Counted from the stretch's first letter, positions 8,122 to 16,634 are shown. The stretch is DNA of 42,215 bases from CAZCTC01 sp964501335 (GCA_964501335.1 CAZCTC010000067.1:1-42215); one strand, 5' to 3'. Notes: a model not told the origin generated them from the letters alone. Numbers and translations: made by a program.

Positions 8122-8149
8122 ATTATACACCTAATAGAAGGGCTGTCAA
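8122..8149 (-). promoter_or_regulatory. Full-consensus promoter of yvcK; likely leaderless mRNA
   Basis: On the minus strand TTGACA (8149-8144), a 16-bp spacer and TATAAT (8127-8122) match both hexamers perfectly. The -10 box ends only 8 bp before the yvcK ATG (8113), leaving no room for a ribosome site, so the transcript is probably leaderless. Confidence 0.8.
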
Positions 8150-8166
8150 AGTCAACTATTTTAGCT

Positions 8167-8203
8167 CACTTTTTTCGCGCGCCTGAAGCGCGCGAAAAAA
8201 GTG
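8167..8203. repeat. Solitary intergenic hairpin between rsfS and yvcK
   Basis: Perfect 16-bp arms (8167-8182, 8188-8203), loop CTGAA. The left-arm T-run becomes an A-run on the minus strand, so it is at best a partial terminator for rsfS. Confidence 0.82.
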
Positions 8204-8226
8204 GTTTTTAGCTGTTTTTCTCAAAC

Positions 8227-8577
8227 CTACTGGATACGAGTGACGATCCGTCCGCCCTTCCAGAGATCTTCCAGCCGATAGAATGCACGGGTTTCCGGCG
8301 CGAAAAGATGAACGATCACCCCGGCGTAATCCATCAGAATCCATCCGGATTCCGATTGACCTTCCACACTGATCGGGAGCACAGGAGGCTCTTCATCTTT
8401 TAACGCTTCCCGAATCGAAGCCTTTAAGGCATCGAGCTGCCGTGAACTGGTCCCGTTGCAGATGATAAAATAATCAGTAAAGGTGGTCACTTCTTGTAAA
8501 TCCAGGACCAGGATATCCTCGCCCTGTTTTTCCACGATAATGTCGGTAATCCGATGGGCTAATGCTAAACTATCCAC
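8227..8577 (-). CDS. rsfS: Ribosomal silencing factor RsfS
   Basis: A 116-aa RsfS (Iojap/YbeB family). These proteins bind ribosomal protein uL14 on the 50S subunit and block subunit joining during starvation. Family signatures are LQEVTTFTDYFIICNGTSSRQ in the first half and GWILMDYAGVIVHLF followed by ETRAFYRLEDLW near the end. Translation begins at a GTG preceded by AAAGGAG at normal spacing. It lies 30 bp after the lipoprotein gene and is probably cotranscribed with it. A hairpin separates it from yvcK. Confidence 0.93.
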   Translation of the reverse strand: MDSLALAHRITDIIVEKQGEDILVLDLQEVTTFTDYFIICNGTSSRQLDALKASIREALKDEEPPVLPISVEGQSESGWILMDYAGVIVHLFAPETRAFYRLEDLWKGGRIVTRIQ

Positions 8578-8607
8578 ACAATCTCCTTTGTAGTCGGTTT
8601 TTGGAAA

Positions 8608-9048
8608 TTATTTTTTCTGTAGATTCATCTGAACGGTCGTGGTATTGGACCGTTCGTTGTCTTGCAGATTGACGGTCATGCGATATTGATCGTTTTCCAT
8701 GACCATCGTGGCCAGATGTCCCATAACCATGGGATTGGAAACTTTTTTCCAGCCCAGCTCTTCGAATTTGGGCCCCAGGGTATCCAGACAATCCTGGACC
8801 AGACCCGGCATAACATAAGAATAGCTGTTGGCGGCTTCGGTAATTTTAATGTCCGTGGCGCCATCGGCCAGGGGTAACATTTCAGTGGGGAAAAGGCTCG
8901 CGGGATCAGGGGTGGCGCTGGGTTCCACAGGAGCTCCGCTGCTAGGGTCGGTGGGGGCGCCACTGCTTCCACCTCCGCAGGCGGTGAGCAGCAGGCTGGC
9001 TGTTACCAGGAGCAGCATCATCGTCCACAGGGCATGGTTCCGGTTCAT
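8608..9048 (-). CDS. Predicted lipoprotein of unknown function
   Basis: A 146-aa exported lipoprotein. The signal peptide has a long hydrophobic stretch and a lipobox, LLTAC, with Cys24 as the lipid-attached residue. A Gly/Ser/Pro-rich linker of about 40 residues follows, then a small domain of about 85 residues (starting near LPLADGATDIK, ending TTTVQMNLQKK) that I do not recognise. The start at 9048 is chosen because AAGGAGGAG precedes it and the signal peptide begins here; the longer reading frame upstream has no signal. It shares a transcript with rsfS, though the domain gives no hint of a shared role. Confidence 0.75.
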   Translation of the reverse strand: MNRNHALWTMMLLLVTASLLLTACGGGSSGAPTDPSSGAPVEPSATPDPASLFPTEMLPLADGATDIKITEAANSYSYVMPGLVQDCLDTLGPKFEELGWKKVSNPMVMGHLATMVMENDQYRMTVNLQDNERSNTTTVQMNLQKK

Positions 9049-9100
9049 TGAATCTCCTCCTTCTTGTTTTGGGACGTAAATTGGATTTGGCAGCCTTTCT

Positions 9101-9129
9101 ATAATAGCATGAATCCCTTGAGATTTCAA
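9101..9129 (-). promoter_or_regulatory. Promoter of the lipoprotein-rsfS unit
   Basis: On the minus strand TTGAAA (9129-9124), 17 bp, TATTAT (9106-9101), giving a leader of about 45 nt before the ATG at 9048. Confidence 0.6.
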
Positions 9130-9194
9130 ATTTTATAAGGGGGGCTAAGTAATGCCGGGGCGGCGGAGATAGTTTACAAAGGAGTTTTTTGATT

Positions 9195-9232
9195 CATATT
9201 TTCGGCGGCTTTCTGAAGCCGCCGAAAATATG
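9195..9232. repeat. Solitary intergenic hairpin (GGCGGC type)
   Basis: Perfect 17-bp arms (9195-9211, 9216-9232), loop TCTG. Same CATATTTTCG frame as other copies but with a different GC core. It lies just past the M42 peptidase stop (9259). Confidence 0.85.
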
Positions 9233-9258
9233 AGCTTTTTGGCTTTTCCGGGCTGGTT

Positions 9259-10248
9259 TTATTCCGCCGAAAGCGCAGTGATCAGGACTTTGATGATGTT
9301 TTCAACGTCGGCTTCATCGATCATTTCGGAGGGGCTGTGGACGTAGCGGCAGGGGATGCTGATGCAGCCGCTGGGGACGCCGGCGCGGGCCAGTTGCATG
9401 GCTGAAGCGTCCGTGGTTCCGCCGCGCAGCACTTCCATTTGATAGGGGACGCCGGCTTTTTGGGCGGCGGCGACCAGCATTTCCCGGACCAGGGGATGGG
9501 CGATCATGCCGGCATCCTGAACTTTGATGGCAGGGCCTTTGCCCAGTTCCACGGCCATCGGCAGCGCTTTGGGGGTGTCGCCGGTGAGGGTGACATCGAC
9601 CGCGATCGCCAGATCGGGATCGATGCGATAGGCGGCCGTGCGGGCTCCCGAAAGCGTGACCTCTTCCTGAACGCTGAAGACAAAATAGAGTTCATCCGGA
9701 GTATTGTGAAGCTGCCGTAGCGTTTCGATGAGTATGTAGCAGCCGATGCGGTCATCCTGGGCTTTGCTGATCCACCGGGAGCCCTGATGTTCGAGCGGTC
9801 GGGTGAAGATGCCCGGCGTGCCTACGGCGACGGGACAATCGGCCCGGCTGGAGGCTCCGACATCGATGAAGAGCTCGTGCAGGGCTGGAACCGTTCCGGG
9901 ATTGTCCCGGCGCTCGACGTGGATCACGCCGACAATCCCGTTGGCAAAGCGGACCCGGCTGCCGACGCAATGCATGGGGGAGACTCCGCCCAGGTTGGTG
10001 AATCGTACATAGCCGGTCTCTTCGATGTGTGTGACCATTACGCCGATTTCGTCCATATGGGCGGCCAGGATGATCTTTCGGCCGCCTTCACGGCCACGGC
10101 GGATGGCGACCAGACTGCCCAGCGGATCGACCCGAATTTCATCGACCAGCGGTTCGACAATGGCCCGAATAACATCCCGGATTTCGTTTTCATACCCCGA
10201 AGGGCCGAACGTTTGTGTGAGTTGGTTGAGTAGCTCCTGGTTCAACAT
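9259..10248 (-). CDS. M42 family aminopeptidase (third of three)
   Basis: A 329-aa cobalt/zinc aminopeptidase of family M42 (TET/glutamyl aminopeptidase type), which trims peptides from their N-termini, usually as a large cytosolic dodecamer. Metal and catalytic residues are visible: His64 and Asp66 in AAHMDEIG, the Asp pair at 165-166 in AQDDRIG, Glu195-Glu196 in SVQEEV, Asp218 in AIAVDVT and His304 in CRYVHSPSEM. It is the last gene of a tandem trio, 38 bp after the second copy. Substrate preference cannot be read from the sequence. Annotation as endoglucanase, common for this family, is best avoided. Confidence 0.9.
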   Translation of the reverse strand: MLNQELLNQLTQTFGPSGYENEIRDVIRAIVEPLVDEIRVDPLGSLVAIRRGREGGRKIILAAHMDEIGVMVTHIEETGYVRFTNLGGVSPMHCVGSRVRFANGIVGVIHVERRDNPGTVPALHELFIDVGASSRADCPVAVGTPGIFTRPLEHQGSRWISKAQDDRIGCYILIETLRQLHNTPDELYFVFSVQEEVTLSGARTAAYRIDPDLAIAVDVTLTGDTPKALPMAVELGKGPAIKVQDAGMIAHPLVREMLVAAAQKAGVPYQMEVLRGGTTDASAMQLARAGVPSGCISIPCRYVHSPSEMIDEADVENIIKVLITALSAE

Positions 10249-10286
10249 GCGTTTTTTTCCTATTTGTTCTTGTAGATCTTTTCAGG

Positions 10287-11342
10287 TTAGTGGGCGGCTG
10301 AATCGCTGACCCATTCGTCGGGCAATCGATCCAGGAGCGCTGAGATCAGCCGGTAAGTGTTTTCCAGGTCGTCGGGATTGAGGACGGCCAGCGGGCTGTG
10401 GATATAGCGACAGGGCACGGCTATCGTGATCGAGGGCACGCCGCCGCGGGTGAGATGGATACTGCCGGCGTTGGTCCCGCTGATCCCGGGTTGTTTGATC
10501 TGATAGGGGAGGCCGGCGGCTGTCGCCGCCTGGATGGAGAGCTGGACCAGGCGGGGATCGGCGACATAGGAGCCGTCGCGCACGGTAAGGGCAGCGCCGC
10601 TTCCGACCCGGGTGGTCGGGCTGACATCTTCGTCTTTGGGGAGGTCGTCGGCGATGGTGGCTTCGAGAGCGATGGCCAGATCGGGGGCGACGGTATAGGC
10701 TGCTACCCGGGCGCCGCGCAGACCGACCTCTTCCTGGACGCTGAAGACGCCGTAGAGATCGTAGGGGCGGCGGGGCCCGCGCAGCAGCTCTACCAGAATG
10801 GCGCAGCCGGCACGGTCGTCAAAGGATTTGCCGGCGATAAAGTTGCCCAGGGTGCGGAAGGTGGTGGGGAAGCCGGCCATGGTGCCAATTGGAGCCAGGC
10901 CCGCGGCTTCTTCTTTTGAGCCGGCGCCGATATCGATGGTCAGCCGTTCGTGGCCGGTCACCCGTTCCATATCGCCTGGATCGACGTGATGGATGGCTTG
11001 CAGGCCGATGACGCCGGGGAGGCGGTCTTTGCCGACTACGACGGTCTGGCCGGGCATCAGCCGGGGATCGATATTGCCGAAGGTGCGGAATTTCAGATTC
11101 CCGTCGCCGGTGTGATCGACGATCATCAATCCCACTTCATCCATATGGGCATCGACCATCACTTTCAAGGGGGAGGCGCCTGTGCCGCGTTTCAGGACCA
11201 GCAGATTGCCCATGGCGTCGATGTTGATTTCATCGACATGGCCTTCGAGCAGGGTCCGCAGCACGCGCCGTACGGCGGCTTCGTGGCCTGAAGGGGCCAG
11301 GATCTCGGATAACTGGTGTAAGAGATCGATCAGTTCGCTCAT
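10287..11342 (-). CDS. M42 family aminopeptidase (second of three)
   Basis: A 351-aa M42 peptidase with DAHMDEVG, GKSFDDRAG, SVQEEVGLRGAR and CRYIHSPLAV. The fourth metal position reads AIALEAT, with Glu where the sister copies have Asp; this variant also occurs in other M42 proteins, so activity is likely kept. Its start overlaps the end of the first copy by 4 bp (11339-11342), which indicates translational coupling. Sequence differences among the three copies suggest old duplication and possibly different substrates or mixed oligomers (inference). Confidence 0.9.
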   Translation of the reverse strand: MSELIDLLHQLSEILAPSGHEAAVRRVLRTLLEGHVDEINIDAMGNLLVLKRGTGASPLKVMVDAHMDEVGLMIVDHTGDGNLKFRTFGNIDPRLMPGQTVVVGKDRLPGVIGLQAIHHVDPGDMERVTGHERLTIDIGAGSKEEAAGLAPIGTMAGFPTTFRTLGNFIAGKSFDDRAGCAILVELLRGPRRPYDLYGVFSVQEEVGLRGARVAAYTVAPDLAIALEATIADDLPKDEDVSPTTRVGSGAALTVRDGSYVADPRLVQLSIQAATAAGLPYQIKQPGISGTNAGSIHLTRGGVPSITIAVPCRYIHSPLAVLNPDDLENTYRLISALLDRLPDEWVSDSAAH

Positions 11343-12394
11343 AGTTCATCTTCCCAACGCGGGCGATAGTCGGCTTCGAGGCCGGTAATGAAGCGGGTGA
11401 GCAGCCGGCAGGCGCGTTCGAAATCCCGCAAGGAGAGCAGTTCTACGGGTTGGTGCATATAGCGTACCGGCAGGCCTACCAGAGCTGTCGGGATGCCTTC
11501 GCGGGCGATCTGGATGGCCCAGGCGTCGGTTCCGGTAACGCCGGGAGAGGGTTCCAGTAAATAGGGGATTTCTTCCGTATCGGCAGTCTTTCGCAGCCGT
11601 TCCAACAGTTGTGGGTGGAAGTTGCTACCGATTCCCAGGGCCGGACCTTTGCCCAGATCGTAGGTGCCGGTATCGCTGTCGTTATACTGGCGGGCAAAGG
11701 TAACATCTAACGCGATGGCCAGTTGGGGATGGACTCCGTAGGCGGCTGTGATGGCGCCTTTGGTGCCGATCTCTTCCTGCACGGTTGCGACGGCATAACA
11801 ATCCCAGGCGTGGGGTTGGGTGCGCAGCGCTGTCAGCGTCTGGGTCACGATGGCGACGGAGGCCCGGTTGTCCAGGGCTTTGCCGGCAATACGTTGACCC
11901 TTTAATTCGACCAGAGGTTGATTGAGGGTGATGGGATCGCCGACCCGGACCTGGGCTTTCAATTCTTCGGCCGAGAGTCCGGTATCGATGAAGAGGTTTT
12001 CCCAGGCTACCGTCTTGCGGCGGTCTGCTTCCCTCAGCACATGGGGAGGGCGGGAGGCGATGACGCCGGGCAGATCGCTGCGGCCATGGACTATCACTTC
12101 CTGACAGATCAGGACCCGGCGGTCGCTGCCGCCGATGGGGGCGACCCGCAGGAAAGTCCCTTCGATGCCGGTAACCACGAGCCCGATTTCATCCATGTGG
12201 GCGGCCAGCATCAGAGCTGGACGGGGTTCCGGGTCGGTCCCCCGTTGCAGGGCGATGAGGTTCCCCATGGCATCCGTACGGATCTCATCGACCAGGGGGG
12301 CCCAGATTGATTGGATCAGCTCGCGGACCGTTTCCTCGCGCCCGGTAGGGCCGGGCGCCTCTGACAGTTGCTTCAACAAGGTGAGGGTTTCCAC
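11339..12394 (-). CDS. M42 family aminopeptidase (first of three)
   Basis: A 351-aa M42 peptidase, first gene of the trio. Motifs are AAHMDEIGLV, GKALDNRASVAI, TVQEEIGTKGA, AIALDVT and VRYMHQPVELL. In the last the usual HSP is HQP, but the metal-binding His remains. It is more diverged from the other two than they are from each other in the regions I compared. It follows the Thr/Pro-rich gene by 59 bp on the same strand, so that gene's promoter may drive all four. Confidence 0.9.
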   Translation of the reverse strand: METLTLLKQLSEAPGPTGREETVRELIQSIWAPLVDEIRTDAMGNLIALQRGTDPEPRPALMLAAHMDEIGLVVTGIEGTFLRVAPIGGSDRRVLICQEVIVHGRSDLPGVIASRPPHVLREADRRKTVAWENLFIDTGLSAEELKAQVRVGDPITLNQPLVELKGQRIAGKALDNRASVAIVTQTLTALRTQPHAWDCYAVATVQEEIGTKGAITAAYGVHPQLAIALDVTFARQYNDSDTGTYDLGKGPALGIGSNFHPQLLERLRKTADTEEIPYLLEPSPGVTGTDAWAIQIAREGIPTALVGLPVRYMHQPVELLSLRDFERACRLLTRFITGLEADYRPRWEDEL

Positions 12395-12453
12395 GATACT
12401 CCTTGCGCCAATAAATGGGATGTTTGCGTTGTAAGTTGTTGACCTGGCCCGAC

Positions 12454-12966
12454 TCAGGGCAATGGAATGTCGGTCGGAGCGACGGTCGGTGTTATGGTTA
12501 ATTCATTCGGCACTTCGGTGGTCGGCGACGGGGTGGGGGTCCAGGTAGGCGTGTTGACCGGAACCGGGGTTTGGGTCGGCGTAAGGGTCAAGGCATTGGG
12601 CGTATTGGTCGCCGTTACTCCCGGTGTATTGGTGGCCGTCGGTTGCAGGGTGTTGGTGGGGGTAGGGGTAGGCGTGTGTGTGGCTGTAGGTTGAGGTGTC
12701 GGGGTGAAGGTTGGCGGGAACCATTGGGTGGGAGTTGGTTCCAATGTGCGGGGTTGCGTGGTTCCGGGACCGACTTCATAAGGTGTATTGGTGGCTCCTG
12801 GTTGCGGCGTCCATGTCGGCGTGGGAGTCTGGGTAGGTGTGGGGGTGACGGTAGAAGGGGAAGCCAGGCTGAGCGCAATGAACCCCAGGCAATAGCAGGG
12901 GAGCGTGGCCAGGATAATTGCGATTAAGATCGTGTGAATAGGTTTGTTCACCGGCAGATTTTCCAT
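12454..12966 (-). CDS. Membrane-anchored Thr/Pro-rich low-complexity protein
   Basis: A 170-aa protein with a short charged N-terminus, one hydrophobic segment (about residues 10-36, ILIAIILATLPCYCLGFIA) and then about 130 residues of PT-rich repeats (TPTPTQTPTPTWTP and similar). The whole tail is disordered and probably extracytoplasmic, with no folded domain. Such proteins are common in Chloroflexota and may act as stalks or O-glycosylated surface material (inference). The repeats also make the antisense strand look coding. It lies upstream of the M42 trio and may share its transcript. Confidence 0.7.
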   Translation of the reverse strand: MENLPVNKPIHTILIAIILATLPCYCLGFIALSLASPSTVTPTPTQTPTPTWTPQPGATNTPYEVGPGTTQPRTLEPTPTQWFPPTFTPTPQPTATHTPTPTPTNTLQPTATNTPGVTATNTPNALTLTPTQTPVPVNTPTWTPTPSPTTEVPNELTITPTVAPTDIPLP

Positions 12967-13000
12967 AAAAAAGCAGCTCCCTTAGCGGAATCGTAGGGCA

Positions 13001-13028
13001 ATCATAGCATCTTTTTAATGAGGCGCAA
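13001..13028 (-). promoter_or_regulatory. Promoter of the Thr/Pro-rich gene and probably the M42 trio
   Basis: On the minus strand TTGCGC (13028-13023), 16 bp, TATGAT (13006-13001), about 35 bp ahead of the ATG at 12966. GGGAGC precedes the start codon. Confidence 0.5.
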
Positions 13029-13040
13029 ATTCGTTAAACA

Positions 13041-13074
13041 GTTCGAGCGCCGGCCCTGGGGCCGGCGCTCGAAC
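13041..13074. terminator. Strong GC-rich hairpin after the ABC permease operon
   Basis: Sixteen-bp perfect arms GTTCGAGCGCCGGCCC (13041-13056) and 13059-13074. It lies past the MalG-like stop at 13108 on the minus strand. No T-run follows, so it may stabilise the mRNA 3' end rather than terminate. The arm sequence is unlike the interspersed hairpin family. Confidence 0.6.
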
Positions 13075-13107
13075 TTGTTGTGCTTTCATTGGGCGGGGGG
13101 AATAAGG

Positions 13108-14052
13108 CTATTCGCCTTTGACCCCACCGACCGTCAGCCCGGAAACGATATAGCGTTGCAGGGCGAAGAAGAGGATAACGATGGGCAGGCTCATCAGGAT
13201 GGACATGGCGGAAAATTGCGACCAGGGGGTCGAGAACTGCCCCTGCATGGAGCGCAAGGCCATAGCCAGGGTGAAGCGGGACGTGTCTTCCAGGAAGCTC
13301 CAGGCCATGACGAATTCCGTCCAGCCGGTCATAAAGCTGAAGAGCACGGTGACGGCCATGGCCGGCAGTGAGAGCGGCATGATGATCTGCAGGAAGGTCT
13401 GGGTGACCGACGCGCCATCGATCAGGGCGGCTTCTTCCAGTTCCTTCGGGACGGTGTCGAAATAGCCCTTCAGGTTCCAGATGGCGAAGGGCAGCGTCCC
13501 GGAGGCGTAGGCGATCATCAGGCCGGCGAGCGTGGTCCGCAGCGATTCATCGCCGAATTTCAACTGGCTGAGGAGAACGTAGAGCGGGGCCAGGGTGGCG
13601 GTGGTGGGCAGCATCAAGAGGACCACGAAGCCTAACATGCCGGCCTGCCTTCCGATAAACTTGAAGCGGGAGAAGGCATAGGCGGCAGAGGCTCCCATCA
13701 CTACCGCCAGCAGGCTGGTTCCGAGGGCGACCAGCAAACTGTTTCCCAGCAGCTTGATGAAGGTCATGCAGGTTTCGGGTTTGCTCTGATCTTTACAGAG
13801 CAGCGGGAAGGGTTCGATCAGGATTTTTTCAAAGGCTGCAAACGAGGCGCCCTGAGGAATCAGTTGTAAACTCTCGGGTTTGTCGATGTTGCGGGGGTCG
13901 AGCGCCAGCGTCACGATCCACATGATCGGGAAGAGCACCAGGGCGGCGATGGTCAGCAGGAAGATTTGAATGCCGATTTGTTTGAGGATGGCTTCCAGCC
14001 GGCGACGGCCCGACAGCGGTGCCGTATCTTGAACCCGTTTCTTATCAGGCAT
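13108..14052 (-). CDS. ABC sugar transporter permease, MalG-like
   Basis: A 314-aa inner-membrane permease of the CUT1 carbohydrate importer family. About six membrane segments are visible. The EAA loop that docks the ATPase reads EEAALIDGASVTQTFLQIIMPL, and the C-terminus QRYIVSGLTVGGVKG is characteristic of MalG. A periplasmic insertion with two Cys (LLCKDQSKPETC) sits between the first two membrane segments. It overlaps the upstream permease gene by 8 bp. No MalK-type ATPase is encoded nearby, so a shared ATPase from elsewhere is needed. Confidence 0.9.
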   Translation of the reverse strand: MPDKKRVQDTAPLSGRRRLEAILKQIGIQIFLLTIAALVLFPIMWIVTLALDPRNIDKPESLQLIPQGASFAAFEKILIEPFPLLCKDQSKPETCMTFIKLLGNSLLVALGTSLLAVVMGASAAYAFSRFKFIGRQAGMLGFVVLLMLPTTATLAPLYVLLSQLKFGDESLRTTLAGLMIAYASGTLPFAIWNLKGYFDTVPKELEEAALIDGASVTQTFLQIIMPLSLPAMAVTVLFSFMTGWTEFVMAWSFLEDTSRFTLAMALRSMQGQFSTPWSQFSAMSILMSLPIVILFFALQRYIVSGLTVGGVKGE

Positions 14053-15115
14053 TGTAGGCCTCCGTGGCTTTGGTGAGTTTGTTGTTGATCAGCGTCAGCC
14101 CCAGGAGGATGAAGAAGACGACAATACAGAAGGCTGCTGCCATCCCATAAAGGCGGAGATTGTAAACCAGTTTAAATGCCTGGGTGACCAGAATTTCGGT
14201 CTTTCCGAAGGGACCACCATTGCTGATGAAATAAATAACGACAAACTGATTGAAAGTCATGATGGCGCCGAGCATAATCGCGGGGACCATGGCGGGGCGA
14301 ATCATCGGGACGGTGACGTTCCAGAATTTCATCCAGTTGTTGGCGCCGTCCATCGAAGCGGCTTCGTAAAGTTCTGTCGGGATGGATTGGAGAGCCCCGG
14401 TGGCGACTACCGTCATAAAGGGCCATCCCAACCAGATGTTGGCGATCAAAACGGCATAGAAGGAGAGGGGCAAGAAGGAGAGCGGACCTCCGATCAGGGG
14501 GACATCGGCTTCCAGCCAGCGGGTATCCGTGGCCATCTGGGTGCCGAAGGTCTTATTGAAAATATCGACCAACTGGTTGATGGCGCCGTAGCGTTGATCG
14601 AACATATTCCGCCAGGTGAGGGCGGTGATGTAGCCGGGCATGGCCCAGGGCAGGATGAAGAGGGCGCGGTAGATGCGCCGGCCGATGAGATCTTTCTGGT
14701 TGAGCGCCAGGGCGATCAAGACCCCCAACACCACATGGAAGAAGACGTTGGCGATAGTCCAGGTGATGTTGAAAAGCAGAAGCCGGCCGAAATCGTAATT
14801 TTCGATGAGTTTGGTGTTGGTGAGGATCTTTACGAAGTTATCAATCCCGACTATTTTGGGAGCGAATTTATCCCAGGTCGCCGGGTTGAAGAGGTTGAAG
14901 CGCAGATTGACAACCCGGAAATCAGTGAAGGCCATCCAGACCTGAAAGGCCTGGGGGAAAAAGGAGATGGCCAACATCAGAAGCCCCGCGGGAGCAATGT
15001 AAAGCCAGGCCAGGCGGGAATTCTTGAGCAGGAGTCGGAACTCCTCACGGGTGAGAGGGCGTTTGCGGGCCTTTTGGGCCTTGGCTCCAACTGGAGCCTG
15101 GGTAACAGCTGCCAT
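14045..15115 (-). CDS. ABC sugar transporter permease, MalF-like
   Basis: A 356-aa permease partner of the MalG-like protein. It has a cytoplasmic N-terminus, a membrane segment at about 35-55, an extracytoplasmic loop of about 70 residues, then the transport core with the EAA loop TELYEAASMDGANNWMKFWNVTVP. The second of two adjacent ATG codons (15115) is chosen because AGGAGG then sits 6 nt away rather than 3. The order binding protein, MalF-like, MalG-like is standard for maltose/oligosaccharide systems. The exact sugar cannot be stated. Confidence 0.9.
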   Translation of the reverse strand: MAAVTQAPVGAKAQKARKRPLTREEFRLLLKNSRLAWLYIAPAGLLMLAISFFPQAFQVWMAFTDFRVVNLRFNLFNPATWDKFAPKIVGIDNFVKILTNTKLIENYDFGRLLLFNITWTIANVFFHVVLGVLIALALNQKDLIGRRIYRALFILPWAMPGYITALTWRNMFDQRYGAINQLVDIFNKTFGTQMATDTRWLEADVPLIGGPLSFLPLSFYAVLIANIWLGWPFMTVVATGALQSIPTELYEAASMDGANNWMKFWNVTVPMIRPAMVPAIMLGAIMTFNQFVVIYFISNGGPFGKTEILVTQAFKLVYNLRLYGMAAAFCIVVFFILLGLTLINNKLTKATEAYNA

Positions 15116-15142
15116 CATCTACCTCCTGAAAATTCGGGGTAT

Positions 15143-15184
15143 AAAACAACGCAGGTGAGGATAAACCACCACCTGCGTTGTTTT
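15143..15184 (-). terminator. Intercistronic stem-loop between binding protein and permeases
   Basis: AAAACAACGCAGGTG (15143-15157) pairs with 15170-15184 over 15 bp, with TTTT on the far side on the minus strand. Such elements commonly cause partial termination or protect the upstream message, so that binding protein is made in excess over permease. Confidence 0.7.
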
Positions 15185-15226
15185 AATCAACTGAATGTGC
15201 GCATATGACGCGCTATCAAACCGAGC

Positions 15227-16537
15227 TTATTGCCCGCGGATTTCCTTGATCTTGGCGGCGATGCTTTCTTCAGCCGTCTTCAAAGCGTCCTCGGGGGTGG
15301 CGTTGCCTTCGAAGACCGACTTCAGGGCATTGTCCATGGCTTCCCAGTAGGCGCCCATTTCGGGGATCACGGGGTAGACGGTGCCACCTTTGAAGGCTTC
15401 AGCGGCCTGGGCCATGAGCGGGTCGGAGATTTCGACGCCGTCGATGGCGGGGATGTGGGCGGCCTTCTTAGGATCGGCCAGCAGGGTCTGCGCTTCGTTG
15501 CCCAGGAAGAATTCGATGAAAGACCAGGAAGCGGCCTTGTCTTCGTCCGAGGCATTGGTGCCCAGGTAGATGTTTTCGGTCTGGACGTAACCAGACAGGT
15601 GGCTGTCGCCGTAGGTGGGCCAGGGATCGATCGCCAGGTTGTCGGCGCCGATGGCTTCGGCCAGGCTGGACATGTTCCAGCTGCCGTCGATGATGATGCC
15701 GGCCTTGCCACCCTTGAACGAGTTGACGTCGTTGTCAGAGTAGTATTCGGCGGGACCAGCGTCCTCGAAGGACTTCAGCAGGTTGAGCCAGCAGACACCG
15801 GCTTCGTTGTTGAAGGCGGGGTCGCCATTGGCTTCCATCAGGCTGCCACCGCAGGCGGTGAGCTGAGCGGCGGAGAAGAAGAACCCGCGCTCCAGGTTGG
15901 CGCCGAGGATTTCCTTGGTCTTGTCGGTCGCGGCCTCGGAGGCAGCAACCAGGTCTTCGTAGGAGGCGGGGGCATCGGCGACGATGGCCTTATTGCGGAA
16001 CATCACAACACCCTTGATGGTTTCGGGCAGGCCGATCAGGGCTTCATTGTACTGGACAGCGCCCAGGGCGGCGGGGTTGATGGTGTTCAGCAGTTCGTCG
16101 CTGGCATCGCCAGAGATGTCGGAGACCAGGCCGGCGTTGTAGAGGGCGGGGCCCCAGTCAGCGGCGCCGATCAGGACGGAAGGGCCGCCGCCGGTGGCGG
16201 AAGCGGTCTCGAATTTGCCGCGCAGATCGTCAAACGGAACGTACAGGGTCTCAACGGTGATGTCGGGGTACTGGGCATTGAAGGCCGCGATCACGTCGTT
16301 GAGGCTCTCGATTTCGTTTTCTTTCCAGGAGTGCCAGAGCAGAACTTTTCCGGTGGGGCCGGCTTCTTCAGTGGGCTCAACCGCTTCGGCGGTTTCGGTC
16401 TCAACGGGTTCTGCCGTTACTTCTTCCGTGGGCTCTGCCGTCGGGGCAGCGGTCGGCGTAGCGGGAGTCCCACAGGCCGAAAGCAACATGGTCACCAGGA
16501 CCAACAACGAAATCAAAGTAAACCAACCTTTTTTCAT
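15227..16537 (-). CDS. Extracellular sugar-binding lipoprotein (MalE-like)
   Basis: A 436-aa substrate-binding protein of ABC importer family 1. The lipobox LLSAC puts the lipid-attached residue at Cys22. An acidic, Thr/Pro/Glu-rich linker of about 45 residues separates the anchor from the binding fold, which begins at GKVLLWHSWKENE and shows the usual FEEAYPDI-like segment (FNAQYPDITVETLYVPFDDL), GIIIDGSWNMSSL and a late W-rich segment. It starts with a good GGAGGAGG ribosome site. Ligand identity (maltose-type oligosaccharide or another sugar) is inferred only from the neighbouring permeases. Confidence 0.9.
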   Translation of the reverse strand: MKKGWFTLISLLVLVTMLLSACGTPATPTAAPTAEPTEEVTAEPVETETAEAVEPTEEAGPTGKVLLWHSWKENEIESLNDVIAAFNAQYPDITVETLYVPFDDLRGKFETASATGGGPSVLIGAADWGPALYNAGLVSDISGDASDELLNTINPAALGAVQYNEALIGLPETIKGVVMFRNKAIVADAPASYEDLVAASEAATDKTKEILGANLERGFFFSAAQLTACGGSLMEANGDPAFNNEAGVCWLNLLKSFEDAGPAEYYSDNDVNSFKGGKAGIIIDGSWNMSSLAEAIGADNLAIDPWPTYGDSHLSGYVQTENIYLGTNASDEDKAASWSFIEFFLGNEAQTLLADPKKAAHIPAIDGVEISDPLMAQAAEAFKGGTVYPVIPEMGAYWEAMDNALKSVFEGNATPEDALKTAEESIAAKIKEIRGQ

Positions 16538-16575
16538 ACGATCCTCCTCCAGAATTTTTATGGGGATAGACCAAC

Positions 16576-16630
16576 CTGACCGCTATTGTTTGGGGAGCGG
16601 TCAGCCGCGACCTTTCTGGCCGCGGCTACC
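16576..16630 (-). promoter_or_regulatory. Two mutually exclusive hairpins in the binding-protein leader
   Basis: On the transcript, the first hairpin pairs 16618-16630 with 16599-16612 (GGTAGCCGCGGCC with GGTCGCGGCTGACC, one mismatch and one bulge). The second pairs CTGACCGCT (16604-16596) with AGCGGTCAG (16584-16576). Positions 16599-16604 are used by both, so only one can form at a time. This could be an attenuator-like switch or, for the first, an operator at +1. Confidence 0.45.
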
Positions 16631-16634
16631 GCTT

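Noticed and set aside
12467..12927. Plus-strand Gly/Val-rich frames
   Set aside because: Antisense of the Thr/Pro-rich repeats; periodic sequence keeps all frames open.
15230..16579. 449-aa plus-strand frame opposite the sugar-binding protein
   Set aside because: Gly-rich shadow frame without a ribosome site; the minus strand encodes a complete lipoprotein with good signals.
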